In this document: one piece after another, positions 36,363 to 46,625 of the stretch | How the letters are laid out: each line of letters begins with the position of its first letter | Numbering within the stretch: the first letter of the stretch is position 1 | NCBI RefSeq assembly: GCF_001942335.1 | Contig: NZ_MKKH01000079.1 | Span: forward strand, 1-64,000 | Source of the DNA: Cellulosimicrobium sp. CUA-896 | Lineage (GTDB): Bacteria > Actinomycetota > Actinomycetes > Actinomycetales > Cellulomonadaceae | Reading direction: 5' to 3' | DNA length: 64,000 nt | Program-made: the position numbers and the translations under genes | The notes under the pieces: generated by a model | Databases searched by the model: none | The model's input: only the letters and a program-made list of their open reading frames with translations | Told to the model about the DNA's origin: nothing

Positions 36363-37147
36363 GTGACGACGCCCGAGCTCGAGACGTACACGCTGCAGGA
36401 GAGGAGCGGCACCCCGCTCGTCCTGCTGCACGCCTTCCCGGTCGACCACCGGATGTGGGACGACGTCGTCGAGGCGCTGCCCGACGACCAGCGCGTGCTC
36501 GCCGTCGACCTCCCGGGGATGGGGAAGAGCCCGGACGGCCCGCAGCCCCCGACGATCGAGGCCGCGGCCGACGCGACCGTCGCCGCGCTGCGGCGGTTGG
36601 ACGTCGCGAGCGCCGTGGTCGCAGGGCTGTCGATGGGCGGGTACGTCGCGCTCGCGATCGCCGAGCGCGACCCGGACCTGGTACGGGCCCTGGCGCTCGT
36701 CGACACGAAGTCGACCGCCGACACCGAGGAGGCGCGGGCGAACCGGCTGCGCATCGCCGACGAGGCGGAGTCCGCGCAGTCGGTCGACGCGGTGCTCGGG
36801 ATGCCGGCCGCCTGCTGGGGGAGACGAGCCGCGCCGTCCGCCCCGAGCTCTCGACGCGCCTCGAGCAGTGGATCCGCGAGCAGCGCCCCGAGGGCGTCGC
36901 CTGGTCGCAGCGGGCGATGGCGGCGCGCCCGGACCGCACGCACGTGCTGGAGGCGTTCGCCGGGCCGGTGGCCGTCGTCGTCGGCGAGGAGGACGGCGTG
37001 ACGCCGCCCGAGGAGGCCGAGCGGATGGCGCGCGCGGCCAGGAGGTCGCAGCTCGTGCGCGTCCAGGCGGCGGGTCACCTCAGCGCCGTCGAGGACGCTG
37101 CCGCCGTCGCCGACACGCTCGCCGACCTCGTCGCCCGCGCCTCCTGA
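36363..37147 (+). CDS. Alpha/beta-fold hydrolase (frameshifted)
   Basis: About 261 residues when repaired. Typical fold markers: PLVLLHAFPVDHRMWDDVV (oxyanion region), AVDLPGMGKSP, nucleophile elbow VAGLSMGGYVAL, acid EEDGVTPPEEA, and catalytic His in QAAGHLSAVED. Resembles 3-oxoadipate enol-lactonase-like hydrolases, but the same signature serves many esterases. One base is missing at about 36812 (GMPAA/LLGETSRAVRPEL). GTG start behind GAGAGGAG. Confidence 0.86.
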
Positions 37148-37186
37148 GCCGCGCCGGTCAGGGCCGGCCGGTCAGGGGCCGGTCGG

Positions 37187-37627
37187 TCAGGGCCGGTCGA
37201 GCACGCCGGCCAGCGCGTCCGCGAGGTCGACGGACTCGCCGTCGCGGCCGCCCTTGCCGAGCACCAGGGGCGGGTCGGACGGCGTGAGCCGGGCGCCCCG
37301 CAGCCGCGCCACCAGGCTCGCCGGGACACCGAGGACGTAGAACTCGCCGTCCGTCCCGACGGCGACGCTGCGGTTGCGGCGCAGGTACCAGCCCTCGACG
37401 TCGGTGCGGTAGGTCGCGCCGCCCGTGAACGCTCGCGCGCGCAACGGCTCGGGCGCCACGCCGCGCTCCCGTGCCGCCGCGACGAAGTCGGCGACGAGCG
37501 CGCGCGCCGCCGTGCTCTCGGCGGCGCGGCGACGGTCCAGCTCGCGCTGCTGGTGCTCGGCCGCCTCCGTCCGCTGCCGACGCCACGCCTCGGCGTCGGC
37601 AGCGGGGCGAGGGCTCGTGTCGCTCAT
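37187..37627 (-). CDS. Conserved hypothetical protein
   Basis: 146 residues, no signal peptide or membrane segment. N-terminal half is a charged helix (WRRQRTEAAEHQQRELDRRR); C-terminal half reads GVAPEPLRARAFTGGATYRT, VEGWYLRRNRSVAVGTDGEF and PPLVLGKGGRDGESVDLADA. Not recognised beyond resemblance to uncharacterised actinobacterial proteins. Lies 31 bases downstream of the DivIVA-like gene on the same strand, so probably co-transcribed. GC-rich degenerate CCGGTCAGGG repeats lie just past its stop. Confidence 0.6.
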   Translation of the reverse strand: MSDTSPRPAADAEAWRRQRTEAAEHQQRELDRRRAAESTAARALVADFVAAARERGVAPEPLRARAFTGGATYRTDVEGWYLRRNRSVAVGTDGEFYVLGVPASLVARLRGARLTPSDPPLVLGKGGRDGESVDLADALAGVLDRP

Positions 37628-37658
37628 CCGGCGGTCGTCCTGTGGTCCGTCGCCCGGA

Positions 37659-39107
37659 TCACGCCGAGGCGGGTGTACCCGTGTCGCGTCGGTCGGTGCT
37701 CGTGCCCTTGCTCTTGCCCGAGTCCGTGCCCGTCGTCGCGTCCTCCTGCGGCGCCTCCACCGTGCCCACCTTCTGGACCGCGTCCTCCGGGACGACGGGG
37801 AACTCGGCCGTGAGGAGCTGCGCCGCGCGGGCCTGCTGCGCGGGCGTCGCCGAGGGGACCGGTGCGGGACGCGGTGCCACCTTCGCGCTCTCCTGGTCGC
37901 CGAGGAGACCGCGGAGCTCGTCGAGGTACGTGTTGATGGAGTCGTGCTGGCGCGTGAGGTCCTCGAGCTGGCGCTGCGCGACGGCGCGCTGCTGCTCCGC
38001 CTCGGCCTTCGCGTCCCCGACCGTCTGCTCCGCGAACTCGCGGGCCTCGGCGACGATGCGGTCGGCGTTGCGCCGCGCGGTCGACATGAGGTCCTTGACG
38101 TACGCGTCGGACTCGGCGCGCACCTTCTCGGCGTTCTCGAGCGCGAGAGCGACGCGCTTCTCGGCCTCCGTCGCGTGCTCCTCGGCCGTCGCGACGAGCT
38201 TCTCCGTCTCGGCCTTCGCGGTCGCGTGGCGCTCGGCGTTCTCGCGCTCGGCCTCCTCGCGGCGGCGCACGACGTCGAGCTCGGCGTCGGCGAGCGCGGT
38301 GCGCGCCTGGTCGCGCAGCTCCTCCATCTCGGAGGTGACGGCGTTGGCCGCCTCGGTGGCCTTGCGCTGCGCCTCGTCGACCTGGCGCTGCGCCTCCCGG
38401 CGCGCGTTCTCCAGCAGCTCGGCGGACTCGCGCTCTGCCGTCTCGCGCTGCGCGGCGGTCTCGGCGGCGACGCGGGCGCGCAGCTCGGCGGCCTCGCGCT
38501 CCGTCGTGACGCGCAGCTCCGTCGTCTCGCGCTCGACCGACGCCCGCAGGGTCCCCAGCTCGCGCTCGAGCGACGCACGGCGCTCGCTCTCCTCGGTCGC
38601 GATGGCGCTCTGGATGCGGGCGGCCTCGCGCTCGGCGGAGCCCACGAGCTCCTCGGCGCGCCGCTGCGCGCCCACGAGCGTGCTCTCCGCCTCCGACGTG
38701 CTCGTGGACCGGATCTCCTCGGCCTCGAGCCGCGCGCTGTTCAGCAGCTCCGCGACCTCGTTCTCGGCGCGCGAGCGCACCTGCCCCGCCGACAGCTTGG
38801 CGCGCGCCATGATGTCGGCCGCCTGGCTGTTCGCCTGCGACAGGATGTCCGCCGACTGCTCCTCGGCGGAGCGCATGAGCTGCTCGATGCGGGACCCGAG
38901 ACCCGCGTAGGAGGGGCGGTCCGCCTCGCGCAGCTGGCGCTGGGCGTCCCCGAGGTCCGTCGTGAGCTGCATGACGCGCGCGTCGGACGACTCGAGCCGC
39001 GTGCGGGCGTCGTCGAGCGCCTTCTCCAGCTTCGCGAGCTGAGCCTCGACCTGGACACGGTCGTAGCCGCGCATGGTGATGGGGAAGAGCGTGCGCTCGT
39101 CGGACAC
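37659..39107 (-). CDS. DivIVA-like coiled-coil protein
   Basis: 482 residues, intact. The N-terminus (FPITMRGYDRVQVEAQLAKL) is a DivIVA-type membrane-curvature domain; residues about 30-400 are nearly all Ala/Glu/Arg coiled coil with recurring TEREAAELRA-like units; the last 75 residues are a Pro/Thr/Ala linker and tail. Length and composition recall polar cytoskeletal proteins of actinobacteria rather than the short Wag31. Likely organises the cell pole or septum. Upstream lies a 299-base divergent region. Confidence 0.8.
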   Translation of the reverse strand: MSDERTLFPITMRGYDRVQVEAQLAKLEKALDDARTRLESSDARVMQLTTDLGDAQRQLREADRPSYAGLGSRIEQLMRSAEEQSADILSQANSQAADIMARAKLSAGQVRSRAENEVAELLNSARLEAEEIRSTSTSEAESTLVGAQRRAEELVGSAEREAARIQSAIATEESERRASLERELGTLRASVERETTELRVTTEREAAELRARVAAETAAQRETAERESAELLENARREAQRQVDEAQRKATEAANAVTSEMEELRDQARTALADAELDVVRRREEAERENAERHATAKAETEKLVATAEEHATEAEKRVALALENAEKVRAESDAYVKDLMSTARRNADRIVAEAREFAEQTVGDAKAEAEQQRAVAQRQLEDLTRQHDSINTYLDELRGLLGDQESAKVAPRPAPVPSATPAQQARAAQLLTAEFPVVPEDAVQKVGTVEAPQEDATTGTDSGKSKGTSTDRRDTGTPASA

Positions 39108-39372
39108 GTCGATGACCTCCGGTGTGGTTCGTCCTGAGCAACCACCGCGGGGCGACCGAGCTCCCCCAGCGTGGTCGGAGGGCGACGGTCCGCGCCGAGG
39201 CCCCCTGCGTCCGACCCAGGATACGGCCCGGCGTGCGCCCTGAATACCCGGATCGGCTCACCCGGCGCGTCCGGGTGGGGCGGGGTCGGGGGCGCCGCGG
39301 GGCCGCGACGTGAACACTTGGTGAGGATCCCCGACGACGGCCCCGTACTCGATCCCGAGGACGATCCGCACC

Positions 39373-39378
39373 TATCCT
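39373..39378 (+). promoter_or_regulatory. Possible -10 of the 39407 gene
   Basis: TATCCT lies 28 bases before the GTG start; AAGGGAAG between them is the RBS. The rest of the 39108-39406 divergent gap shows nothing else recognisable. Confidence 0.45.
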
Positions 39379-39406
39379 GGAACGTCGATCGACGAAGGGA
39401 AGCTCG

Positions 39407-40567
39407 GTGCTGCAACGAATCATCGCCGCGGTCCTGGTCGTGGCGGGGCTCGTCGCCGTCGGCCTGGGCATCGCGTCCGCCACGGTGTGGCGGGACAGCG
39501 ACACGGTCACCGCGACCACCGCGTTCACGGGCGACGGGACGATGCTCGTCACCGAGCCCGGCGTGCTCGACCTCGTGGACGAGGACGTCACCATCCGGGC
39601 GACCGCTCCCGGCGAGCAGGAGGTGACCCTGGCGATCGGCCGCGAGGTCGACGTCACGGGATGGGTCGGCGCGGAGCCCCACGGCGCGGTGACCGGGCTC
39701 GCCGACTGGGACCGGCTCGCCACCGAGCAGGTCACCGCCGAGGAGGCCGCCACGTCCGACGGCGAGACCGAGGCGCCGGCCGAGGGGAGACGCCCGCCGA
39801 GGATGCCGAGACCCCTGCGGACGACGCCGAGGCGCCGGCCGAGGAGGCGCCCGTCGTGGGCGTCGACCCGGCCGGCTCCGACATGTGGGTCGCCGAGGCC
39901 TCCGACGCCGGGTCCGTGTCGCTGCGCTGGTCCGACCAGCCCGGCCGCTGGCAGCTGCTGGCCGCCGGGGTCGGCGAGGAGGCCGTGCGCCGACGCTCGA
40001 GCTCTCGTGGCCGCGCGAGGTCGACACGCCGTACCTGTGGCCCGGCGTCATCGGCGGCGTCGTCCTGATCCTGCTCGGCCTGGGCATCGGCGTGGCCGCG
40101 CTGCGGCCGGGGCGTCGGCAGACGTCCGGCCGCCGGGGGGCCACGGGGCGACACCGGTCGTGGCGCCCGCCGACCCCGCCGACCCCGTCGGTGAGGAGCG
40201 TCCGTCGTCCGGCACGTCGACCGGCGACGACGAGCCGCCGACCGACAGCGCCGAGGTGCGTACCCTCACGCGCCGCCAGCTGCGCGAGCGCGAGGAGGCC
40301 GAGCGCCTGGCCCAGCAGGCGCAGTCCCGGCCGCAGAAGCCGCGGCGCGCGTGGCTGACGGGCCAGATCCCGGTCGTGCCGCGCGACAAGCGGCCGAGGA
40401 CCGCGGCGCAGCCCGTCGTCGAGCCGCAGCCCGAGCACCCCACCGAGCAGGACAGCGCCACGACGAGGGCCGACGCCTGGCGGCGCGCGTGGGGCTTCAG
40501 CGCCGGCCCGTCGCAGCCGGCCCCTCCTGCCGACGACACGGACGAGACGAAGGACACGACCCGATGA
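39407..40567 (+). CDS. Membrane protein of unknown function (three frameshifts)
   Basis: About 387 residues when repaired. N-terminal helix IIAAVLVVAGLVAVGLGIAS, an extracytoplasmic region with TFTGDGT-like beta sequence and an acidic Ala/Glu/Pro repeat (AEDAETPADDAEAPAEEA), a second helix PGVIGGVVLILLGLGIGVAA, and a cytoplasmic Arg/Gln/Pro tail (TRRQLREREEAERLAQQAQS). Single bases appear lost at about 39784, 39991 and 40140; each reading frame resumes sensible sequence. Overlaps the following lipoprotein gene in ATGA, so the two probably work together at the cell surface. Not recognised. Confidence 0.65.
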   Translation: MLQRIIAAVLVVAGLVAVGLGIASATVWRDSDTVTATTAFTGDGTMLVTEPGVLDLVDEDVTIRATAPGEQEVTLAIGREVDVTGWVGAEPHGAVTGLADWDRLATEQVTAEEAATSDGETEAPAEGRRPPRMPRPLRTTPRRRPRRRPSWASTRPAPTCGSPRPPTPGPCRCAGPTSPAAGSCWPPGSARRPCADARALVAARGRHAVPVARRHRRRRPDPARPGHRRGRAAAGASADVRPPGGHGATPVVAPADPADPVGEERPSSGTSTGDDEPPTDSAEVRTLTRRQLREREEAERLAQQAQSRPQKPRRAWLTGQIPVVPRDKRPRTAAQPVVEPQPEHPTEQDSATTRADAWRRAWGFSAGPSQPAPPADDTDETKDTTR

Positions 40568-41592
40568 GCACGACCCACCGCACCGCCCCGCGCGCGCGCC
40601 GGGCTCGCCTCGGCGCGGTCGCGTCGGTCGCGGGCGTCGTCCTGCTGGCCGGCTGCGCGTCGCCGCTGCCCACGCCCGAGCCCGACGAGAGCCCCGCCAC
40701 CCCGCCGCCGGTCCTCGACGAGGGCCAGGAGTCCGAGGTGCTCGCCGCGGTGGGCGCCGCCCTCGAGGAGGCCGGGGCGGCCAACGACCCCGCGCTGCTC
40801 GAGGACCGGCTGACGGGCCCCGCGCTGGACATCCGCACGAGCCAGCTCGCCGTCGCGCAGGCGCGCGGCGACGGCGACCTCGTGACCGAGCTGCCGACCG
40901 ACGTGCAGCAGGTCGTCCTCCCGACGACGCAGACGTGGCCGCGCACCTCCTACGCGGTGAGCGTGCAGCCGGAGAGCCTGCAGTCCCTACGGCTGACCGT
41001 CTACGAGCAGGCCGGTCCGCGCGACCAGTACGAGCTGTGGGGGTGGGTGCGGCTGTTCCCGAGCACGACCCTCCCGAGCTTCGCCGCGCCCACGCTCGGC
41101 AGCGAGGCCGTCGCGCCCGACGACGACTCGCTGCTCGTCCCGCCCACGGACGCTCTCGCGCAGTACGCGGACGTCCTCAACGTGGGCTCGTCGTCGAGCT
41201 TCGCGGGCACGTTCCCGGACGACCCGTTCCGTGCGCTCCTCGCGGAGCGCGCGAAGCTGTGGAACGACGCCCTCGCGCCGGCGGCCGGGTCGTACTCCCT
41301 GACGTTCACGCCGGACCCGGACGAGCCGGTGCGCGCCGTGCGGACCGCCGACGGCGGCGCGCTCGTCGTGGGCGCCATGACCTCGGCGGAGTCGATGACG
41401 GCGGAGGAGGGCGCCGTCGTCCCGCCGTCGACGGAGACCGAGAAGGCGCTGTTCGGCGACACCGAGGCCACGAACGTGCTCAAGGTCGGCTACGTCGACG
41501 TCGTCGCCATGTACGTGCCGCCCGCGGGCTCGGAGGAGCAGGTCCGCGTGCTCGGCACCGAGCACGTCGCGACGTCGATCGCCACCTCCTGA
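40564..41592 (+). CDS. Putative lipoprotein of unknown function
   Basis: 342 residues, unbroken. Signal peptide with lipobox GVVLLAGCASPLP (cysteine near residue 31). The mature part contains LTGPALDIRTSQLAVAQ and VLPTTQTWPRTSYAVSV, then an all-beta-looking region ending in VDVVAMYVPPAGSEEQVRVL. Translation is coupled to the preceding membrane protein. The CnoX-like gene follows after 19 bases but has its own promoter. No family recognised. Confidence 0.7.
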   Translation: MSTTHRTAPRARRARLGAVASVAGVVLLAGCASPLPTPEPDESPATPPPVLDEGQESEVLAAVGAALEEAGAANDPALLEDRLTGPALDIRTSQLAVAQARGDGDLVTELPTDVQQVVLPTTQTWPRTSYAVSVQPESLQSLRLTVYEQAGPRDQYELWGWVRLFPSTTLPSFAAPTLGSEAVAPDDDSLLVPPTDALAQYADVLNVGSSSSFAGTFPDDPFRALLAERAKLWNDALAPAAGSYSLTFTPDPDEPVRAVRTADGGALVVGAMTSAESMTAEEGAVVPPSTETEKALFGDTEATNVLKVGYVDVVAMYVPPAGSEEQVRVLGTEHVATSIATS

Positions 41593-41599
41593 CCCTCCG

Positions 41600-41605
41600 T
41601 AGGAT
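41600..41605 (+). promoter_or_regulatory. -10 for a leaderless CnoX-like message
   Basis: TAGGAT ends six bases before the ATG at 41612. Confidence 0.5.
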
Positions 41606-41611
41606 GCACCC

Positions 41612-42563
41612 ATGAGCGAACCCACCCAGCCGACGTTCGACGTGCGAGGCGCGGTCGACCTCTCCGCGCTGAACCGGCCGCAGGCGCCCCCGCCGGGACA
41701 GGACGGCGGCGCGCCCGCGGCCGGCGGGTACGTCGTCGACGTCACCGAGGAGACGTTCCCGCAGCTCGTCCAGGACTCCGCGCAGTACCCGGTCGTCGTG
41801 CTCCTGTGGATCCCGACCGACCAGGCGAACGCCCAGTTCGGCACCGAGCTCGCGCCCTCGCCGACGAGTACGCCGGCCGGTTCCTGCTGGCCCGCGTCGA
41901 CGCGCAGGCGTTCCCGCAAGTCGCCGCCGCGTTCCAGGTGCAGGGCGTGCCGACGGTCGTCGCGGTGCTGCAGGGCCAGCCCGTGCCGCTGTTCCAGGGC
42001 GCGGCGCCGGCCGAGCAGGTGCGCTCCGTCCTCGACCAGGTGCTCGAGGCGGCCGAGGCCAACGGCGTGACCGGCCGCGCCCCGGCGCAGGGCGGCGACG
42101 GCACGCCCGCCGAGGACGTCGCGGCACCGGCACCGGAGCCCGAGCCGGAGCTTCCCCCGCTGCACCAGGAGGCCTACGACGCCATCGAGCGCGACGACCT
42201 CGAGTCCGCCGCCGCGGCCTACACGACGGCGATCAAGCAGGACCCGAAGGACGCGCTCGCCGTCGCCGGCCTCGCCCAGGTCCGGTTGCTCCAGCGCACC
42301 CGGGACGCGGACCTGGCGGCCGCCCGCGCCGCGGCCGCGGACGCCCCGGCCGACGTCGACGCGCAGCTCGCGGTCGCCGACCTCGACCTCCTCGGCGGCA
42401 AGGTCGACGACGCCTCGGGCGTCTCCTCGACCTCCTGCCGTCCGCGGACGCCGACGGCAAGGAGAAGCTGCGCGTGCGCCTCCTCGACTACTTCGAGGTC
42501 GTCGGACCGACCGACCCCCGCGTCGGCAAGGCCCGCCAGCGCCTCGCGATCAGCCTGTACTGA
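41612..42563 (+). CDS. Thioredoxin-TPR protein, CnoX/YbbN-like (two frameshifts)
   Basis: Chaperedoxin-like protein: an N-terminal thioredoxin fold joined to tetratricopeptide repeats, known in E. coli to protect proteins during hypochlorous-acid stress. About 317 residues when repaired. The thioredoxin part reads YPVVVLLWIPTDQANAQF, so the CxxC active site is absent, as in many CnoX proteins; the cis-proline is in VQGVPTVVAVLQGQPV. TPRs follow (AYDAIERDDLESAAAAYTTA; PKDALAVAGLAQVRLL). Single bases are missing at about 41855 and 42414. Confidence 0.86.
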
Positions 42564-42709
42564 CCCCGGCAGCCTGGCACCCGCGCCCCGTCCGCTCCGG
42601 CGGGCGGCGCGGTCGTCCACGAGGGCACCACGGTCCACGGTTGCCGAGCTCCCCGCCGTGGAGTTGGCTGGTCCTGTCACAGGGTCGTGGCGCCCCGGGG
42701 GAGACGACG

Positions 42710-43633
42710 ATGAGTGCTGCCGATGCCGTGATCGACGTCCACGGCCTGACGAAGTCGTACGGGAGGTTCCCGGCGCTCACCGGCCTGGACCTGGTGGTCG
42801 AGCGCGGGCAGGTGCACGGGTTCCTGGGCCCGAACGGTGCGGGCAAGTCGACCACGATCCGGGTGCTGCTCGGCCTGCTGCGAGCCGACGGCGGGACGGT
42901 GCGCCTCCTGGGCGAGGACCCGTGGTCGGACGTCGTGGCGCTGCACCGCCGGCTCGCGTACGTGCCGGGCGACGTGTCGCTGTGGCCGGGAATGACCGGC
43001 GGCGAGGCGATCGACCTGCTCGGGTCGATGCGGGGCGGGCTGGACGAGGAGCGGCGCGCGGAGCTGGTCGAGCGGTTCGAGCTGGACCCGACCAAGCGGG
43101 GCCGGCAGTACTCCAAGGGCAACCGGCAGAAGGTCGCGATCGTCGCGGCCCTGGCCTCGGACGCGGAGCTGCTGATCCTGGACGAGCCCACCAGCGGGCT
43201 GGACCCGCTGATGGAGGCCGTGTTCCAGGACGTGATCGGCGAGGCGAAGCAGCGGGGGGCGACCGTGCTGCTGTCCAGCCACGTCATGGCCGAGGTCGAG
43301 ACCCTGGCCGACCGGCTCAGCATCATCCGGGACGGCAGGGTCGTGCGGACCGGCACCCTGACCGACCTGCGCGGCGACGCCCGCACCACGGTGCACGCCG
43401 TCCTCGAGCGGGTCCCGGACGGACGGACCCTGGCCGCGCTGCACGAGGTCCGCCTCGACGGCCGCACGCTGTCCGCGACGATCGAGTCCGACCGGATCGG
43501 GCAGGCCATGACCGTGCTGACCGGGTACGGGCTCGTGTCGCTCACGGTCGAGCCGCCCTCGTTGGAGAGCCTGTTCCTGCGCCTGTACGACGACGCCCCG
43601 TCGACGTCCGGCCCCGCCGAGGTGAGCCGATGA
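42710..43633 (+). CDS. ABC exporter ATP-binding protein
   Basis: 307 residues. Walker A LGPNGAGKST, Q-loop region LAYVPGDVSLWPGM, a degenerate signature YSKGNRQKV (LSGGQ type), Walker B LLILDEPTSGLDP and switch LLSSHVMAE. Start ATG 42710 behind GGGGGAGA. This is the drug/antibiotic-efflux type paired with a membrane protein gene that overlaps it in ATGA. Substrate unknown. Confidence 0.92.
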   Translation: MSAADAVIDVHGLTKSYGRFPALTGLDLVVERGQVHGFLGPNGAGKSTTIRVLLGLLRADGGTVRLLGEDPWSDVVALHRRLAYVPGDVSLWPGMTGGEAIDLLGSMRGGLDEERRAELVERFELDPTKRGRQYSKGNRQKVAIVAALASDAELLILDEPTSGLDPLMEAVFQDVIGEAKQRGATVLLSSHVMAEVETLADRLSIIRDGRVVRTGTLTDLRGDARTTVHAVLERVPDGRTLAALHEVRLDGRTLSATIESDRIGQAMTVLTGYGLVSLTVEPPSLESLFLRLYDDAPSTSGPAEVSR

Positions 43634-44297
43634 CCTCGACCACCTCCGCCGTCCGCCGCCGTCCCACGCGCGGTGCGGGCGACAGCCTCACCGGCACCGC
43701 GCTGCTGCTGCGCACCACCCTCGAGCACGACGGCCGGAGGTTCGCCCCGTGGATCGTCGCCGTGACCGTGCTCTCCGCGTCCTCCGTGCTCGTCTACCCG
43801 TGGGTGTTCCCCACCCAGGAGGCCCGCCAAGGACTGGCTGCCGCCGTCGGGTCCAACCCCGCCCTCGGGCTGATCTTCGGCCCCGCCTACGACCTCACCA
43901 CCGCCGACGGGTTCAACGTCCTCGTCGCCGGCCTGCTCGTCGCGTGCCTCGCCGCCGGCGCCGACGTCGCGTCCGGTTCGGCGACGCCCTGCTGCAGGCC
44001 GTGGCCACCGTCCCGGCCGTCTGGACCGTGGCCGCCGTGTCGGTCGCCGCGGTCGGCGCGCGCCCCGCGGTCAGCCTCGTGGCGTGGGTGGGGGTCCTCG
44101 CCTCGTTCGCCCTCACCCTGCTCGGCCCCACCTTCGGGCTCGACGACTGGGTCCTCGGGATCAGCCCGTTCTGGCACGTCCCCGACGTCGCGGCGCCCGA
44201 CGTCGACCTCACCGGGCTCGGCTGGGTCAGCCTGTTCACCCTCGGGTTCGTCCTCCTCGGGCTCGCCGGGTTCCGCCGCCGCGACCTCGCGCGCTGA
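43630..44297 (+). CDS. ABC exporter permease with large internal loss
   Basis: Partner of the preceding ATPase. Such permeases usually run to about 530 residues; here only about 222 remain. The N-terminal part ([20 protein letters not shown] to [14 protein letters not shown]) and the C-terminal part ([16 protein letters not shown] to [16 protein letters not shown]) are joined with a frame change at about 43945-43980, and the middle membrane helices are missing. Either a real deletion or an assembly collapse between similar GC-rich words. As written it could not make a normal transporter. Confidence 0.72.
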
Positions 44298-44334
44298 CCA
44301 GCGACCCGTCAGCCGGGGCGAGCCACGAGGACGC

Positions 44335-46559
44335 TCACGCCGGCACGAGGTAGAGCGCGCCGAGCGGCGGCACGCGCAGCTCGACGGAGTGCGCGCGCCC
44401 CTTCCACGGCACGGCCTCGGCCTGCACCTCGCCGAGGTTCCCGACGCCGGACCCGCCGTACACCTCCGCGTCGGTGTTGAGCACCTCGCGCCACGCGCCG
44501 TCGGAGGGCAGGGCGAGCCGGAAGCCTCGTGCGGCGTCCCGGCGAAGTTCACGACGACGGCGACCTGGCTCCCGTCGCGGCCGCGACGCAGGAAGGCGAG
44601 CAGGTTGTGGTCGGCGTCGTCGGCGTCGAGCCACTCGAACCCGGCCGGGTCGTGGTCGAGCTCCCACAGCGCGGGCGTGGCGCGGTAGAGCGCGTTGAGG
44701 TCGCGCACGGTGCGCTGGATGCCGGCGCGGCCGGGGTCGGCGGCGAGGCCGTCCCAGTCGAGCGAACGGCCCTCGTTCCACTCGGTGTGCTGCCCGATCT
44801 CGCTGCCCATGAACAGCAGCTGCTTGCCCGGGTGCGACCACTGGTACGCGAGGAACGAGCGGACCCCGGCGCGCTTCTGCCAGTCGTCGCCGGGCATCTT
44901 GCCGTACAGCGAGCCCTTGCCGTGCACGACCTCGTCGTGGCTGATCGGCAGGACGAACTGCTCGGAGTACGCGTAGACCATCGAGAACGTGATCTCGTGG
45001 TGGTGGTAGCGCCGGTTAATGGGCTCCTCGGCCACGTAGCGCAGGGAGTCGTTCATCCAGCCCATGTTCCACTTGAGCCCGAACCCGAGACCGCCGGACG
45101 ACGTGGGCCGCGTGACGCCGGGCCAGGCGGTGGACTCCTCGGCGATCATCATGACGCCGGGCGTGCGCCGGTAGGCGGTGGCGTTGGCCTCCTGGAGGAA
45201 CGAGATGGCCTCGAGGTTCTCGCGCCCGCCGTGCACGTTGGGGTGCCACTGCCCGGGCCCGCGCGAGTAGTCGAGGTAGAGCATCGAGGCGACGGCGTCG
45301 ACGCGCAGGGCGTCGACGTGGAACTCCTCGAACCAGTAGGTCGCGTTGGCGACGAGGAAGTTGCGCACCTCGTTGCGCCCGAAGTCGAACACGTACGTGC
45401 CCCAGTCGGGCTGCTCGCCGCGCAGCGGGTCGGCGTGCTCGTACAGCGGCGTGCCGTCGAAGCGCGCGAGCGCCCACTCGTCGCGGGGGAAGTGGGCGGG
45501 TACCCAGTCGACGATGACGCCGACTCCGGCGGCGTGCAGGGCGTCGACGAGGTGGCGCAGCTCGTCGGGGTGTCCGAAGCGCGACGTGGGGGCGTAGTAG
45601 CCGGTGACCTGGTAGCCCCAGGACCCGCCGAAGGGGTGCTCGGCGACGGGGAGGAGCTCGACGTGGGTGAACCCCTGCTCCACGACGTACGCGGTGAGCT
45701 CGTCCGCGAGCTCGCGGTAGCCGAGGCCCTGGCGCCACGACCCCAGGTGGACCTCGTAGACGCTCAGCGGACCGTCGTGCGGGTCGCTCGACGCGCGCGC
45801 GGCCAGCCAGGCGTCGTCGGACCACGCGTGGTCGGACTCCACGACGACGCTCGCCGTCGCGGGCGGGACCTCGGCGCCCTTGGCGAGCGGGTCGGCCTTC
45901 TGCCGCCACGACCCGTCGGGGCCGAGGATCTCGTACTTGTAGCGCTCGCCGCCGCGCACGCCGGGGACGAACAGCTCCCAGACGCCGCTCGACCCGAGCG
46001 AGCGCATGGGGTGCGTGGCACCCCACCCGTTGAAGTCGCCGATGACGCGCACCGCGCGCGCGTTCGGCGCCCACACGGCGAAGGCCGTGCCCGTGGTGTC
46101 GCCGAGCACGCTGGGGTACGTGCGGACGTTGGCGCCGAGGACGCGCCACAGCTCCTCGTGGCGGCCCTCACGGACGAGGTGCTGGTCGACCTCGCCGAGC
46201 GTGGGCAGGAAGCGGTAGGGGTCGTCGGCCGTCGTCACGTGCTCGCCGTACCGGGCGCGCACGCGGTAGTCGGGCGCGTGGCGCGCGCCGTCGGCGTCCA
46301 CGGGGACGGGGACGACGGCCGCCCACACGCCGTCGACCTCGTGGACGGCGGCGTGCTCGCCGTCGGTCGTGACGACGACGACCTCGTCGGCGAGCGGCCG
46401 CAGCACCCGGACGACGGCGCGCGCGTCGTCGACGTCGGGGACGAGGTGCGGGCCGAGGACGGCGTGCGGGTCGAAGGTGCGTCCGGCCGAGGCGGCAGCC
46501 AGGGCCTCCGGCTGCACGACGACGGGAAGAGGCGTGGGGGTGGAGTCCGGCCCGGTCAT
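44335..46559 (-). CDS. glgB: 1,4-alpha-glucan branching enzyme (frameshifted near the end)
   Basis: Adds alpha-1,6 branches to glycogen. About 741 residues. Order: N-terminal domain, CBM48 ([20 protein letters not shown]), GH13 barrel and C-terminal beta domain. Catalytic stretches: nucleophile in [12 protein letters not shown], acid in [11 protein letters not shown], and stabiliser in [14 protein letters not shown]. One base is missing at about 44524 (on the gene strand [17 protein letters not shown]), so the last 60 residues lie in another frame. First to be downstream of mak; convergent with the ABC permease gene. Confidence 0.95.
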
Positions 46560-46625
46560 GGGGCAACCTTTCCACGTCTGCCCGTCGTCCACATGGCGAG
46601 CCCGGCCGAGGTGGGCGCGGGGCCG

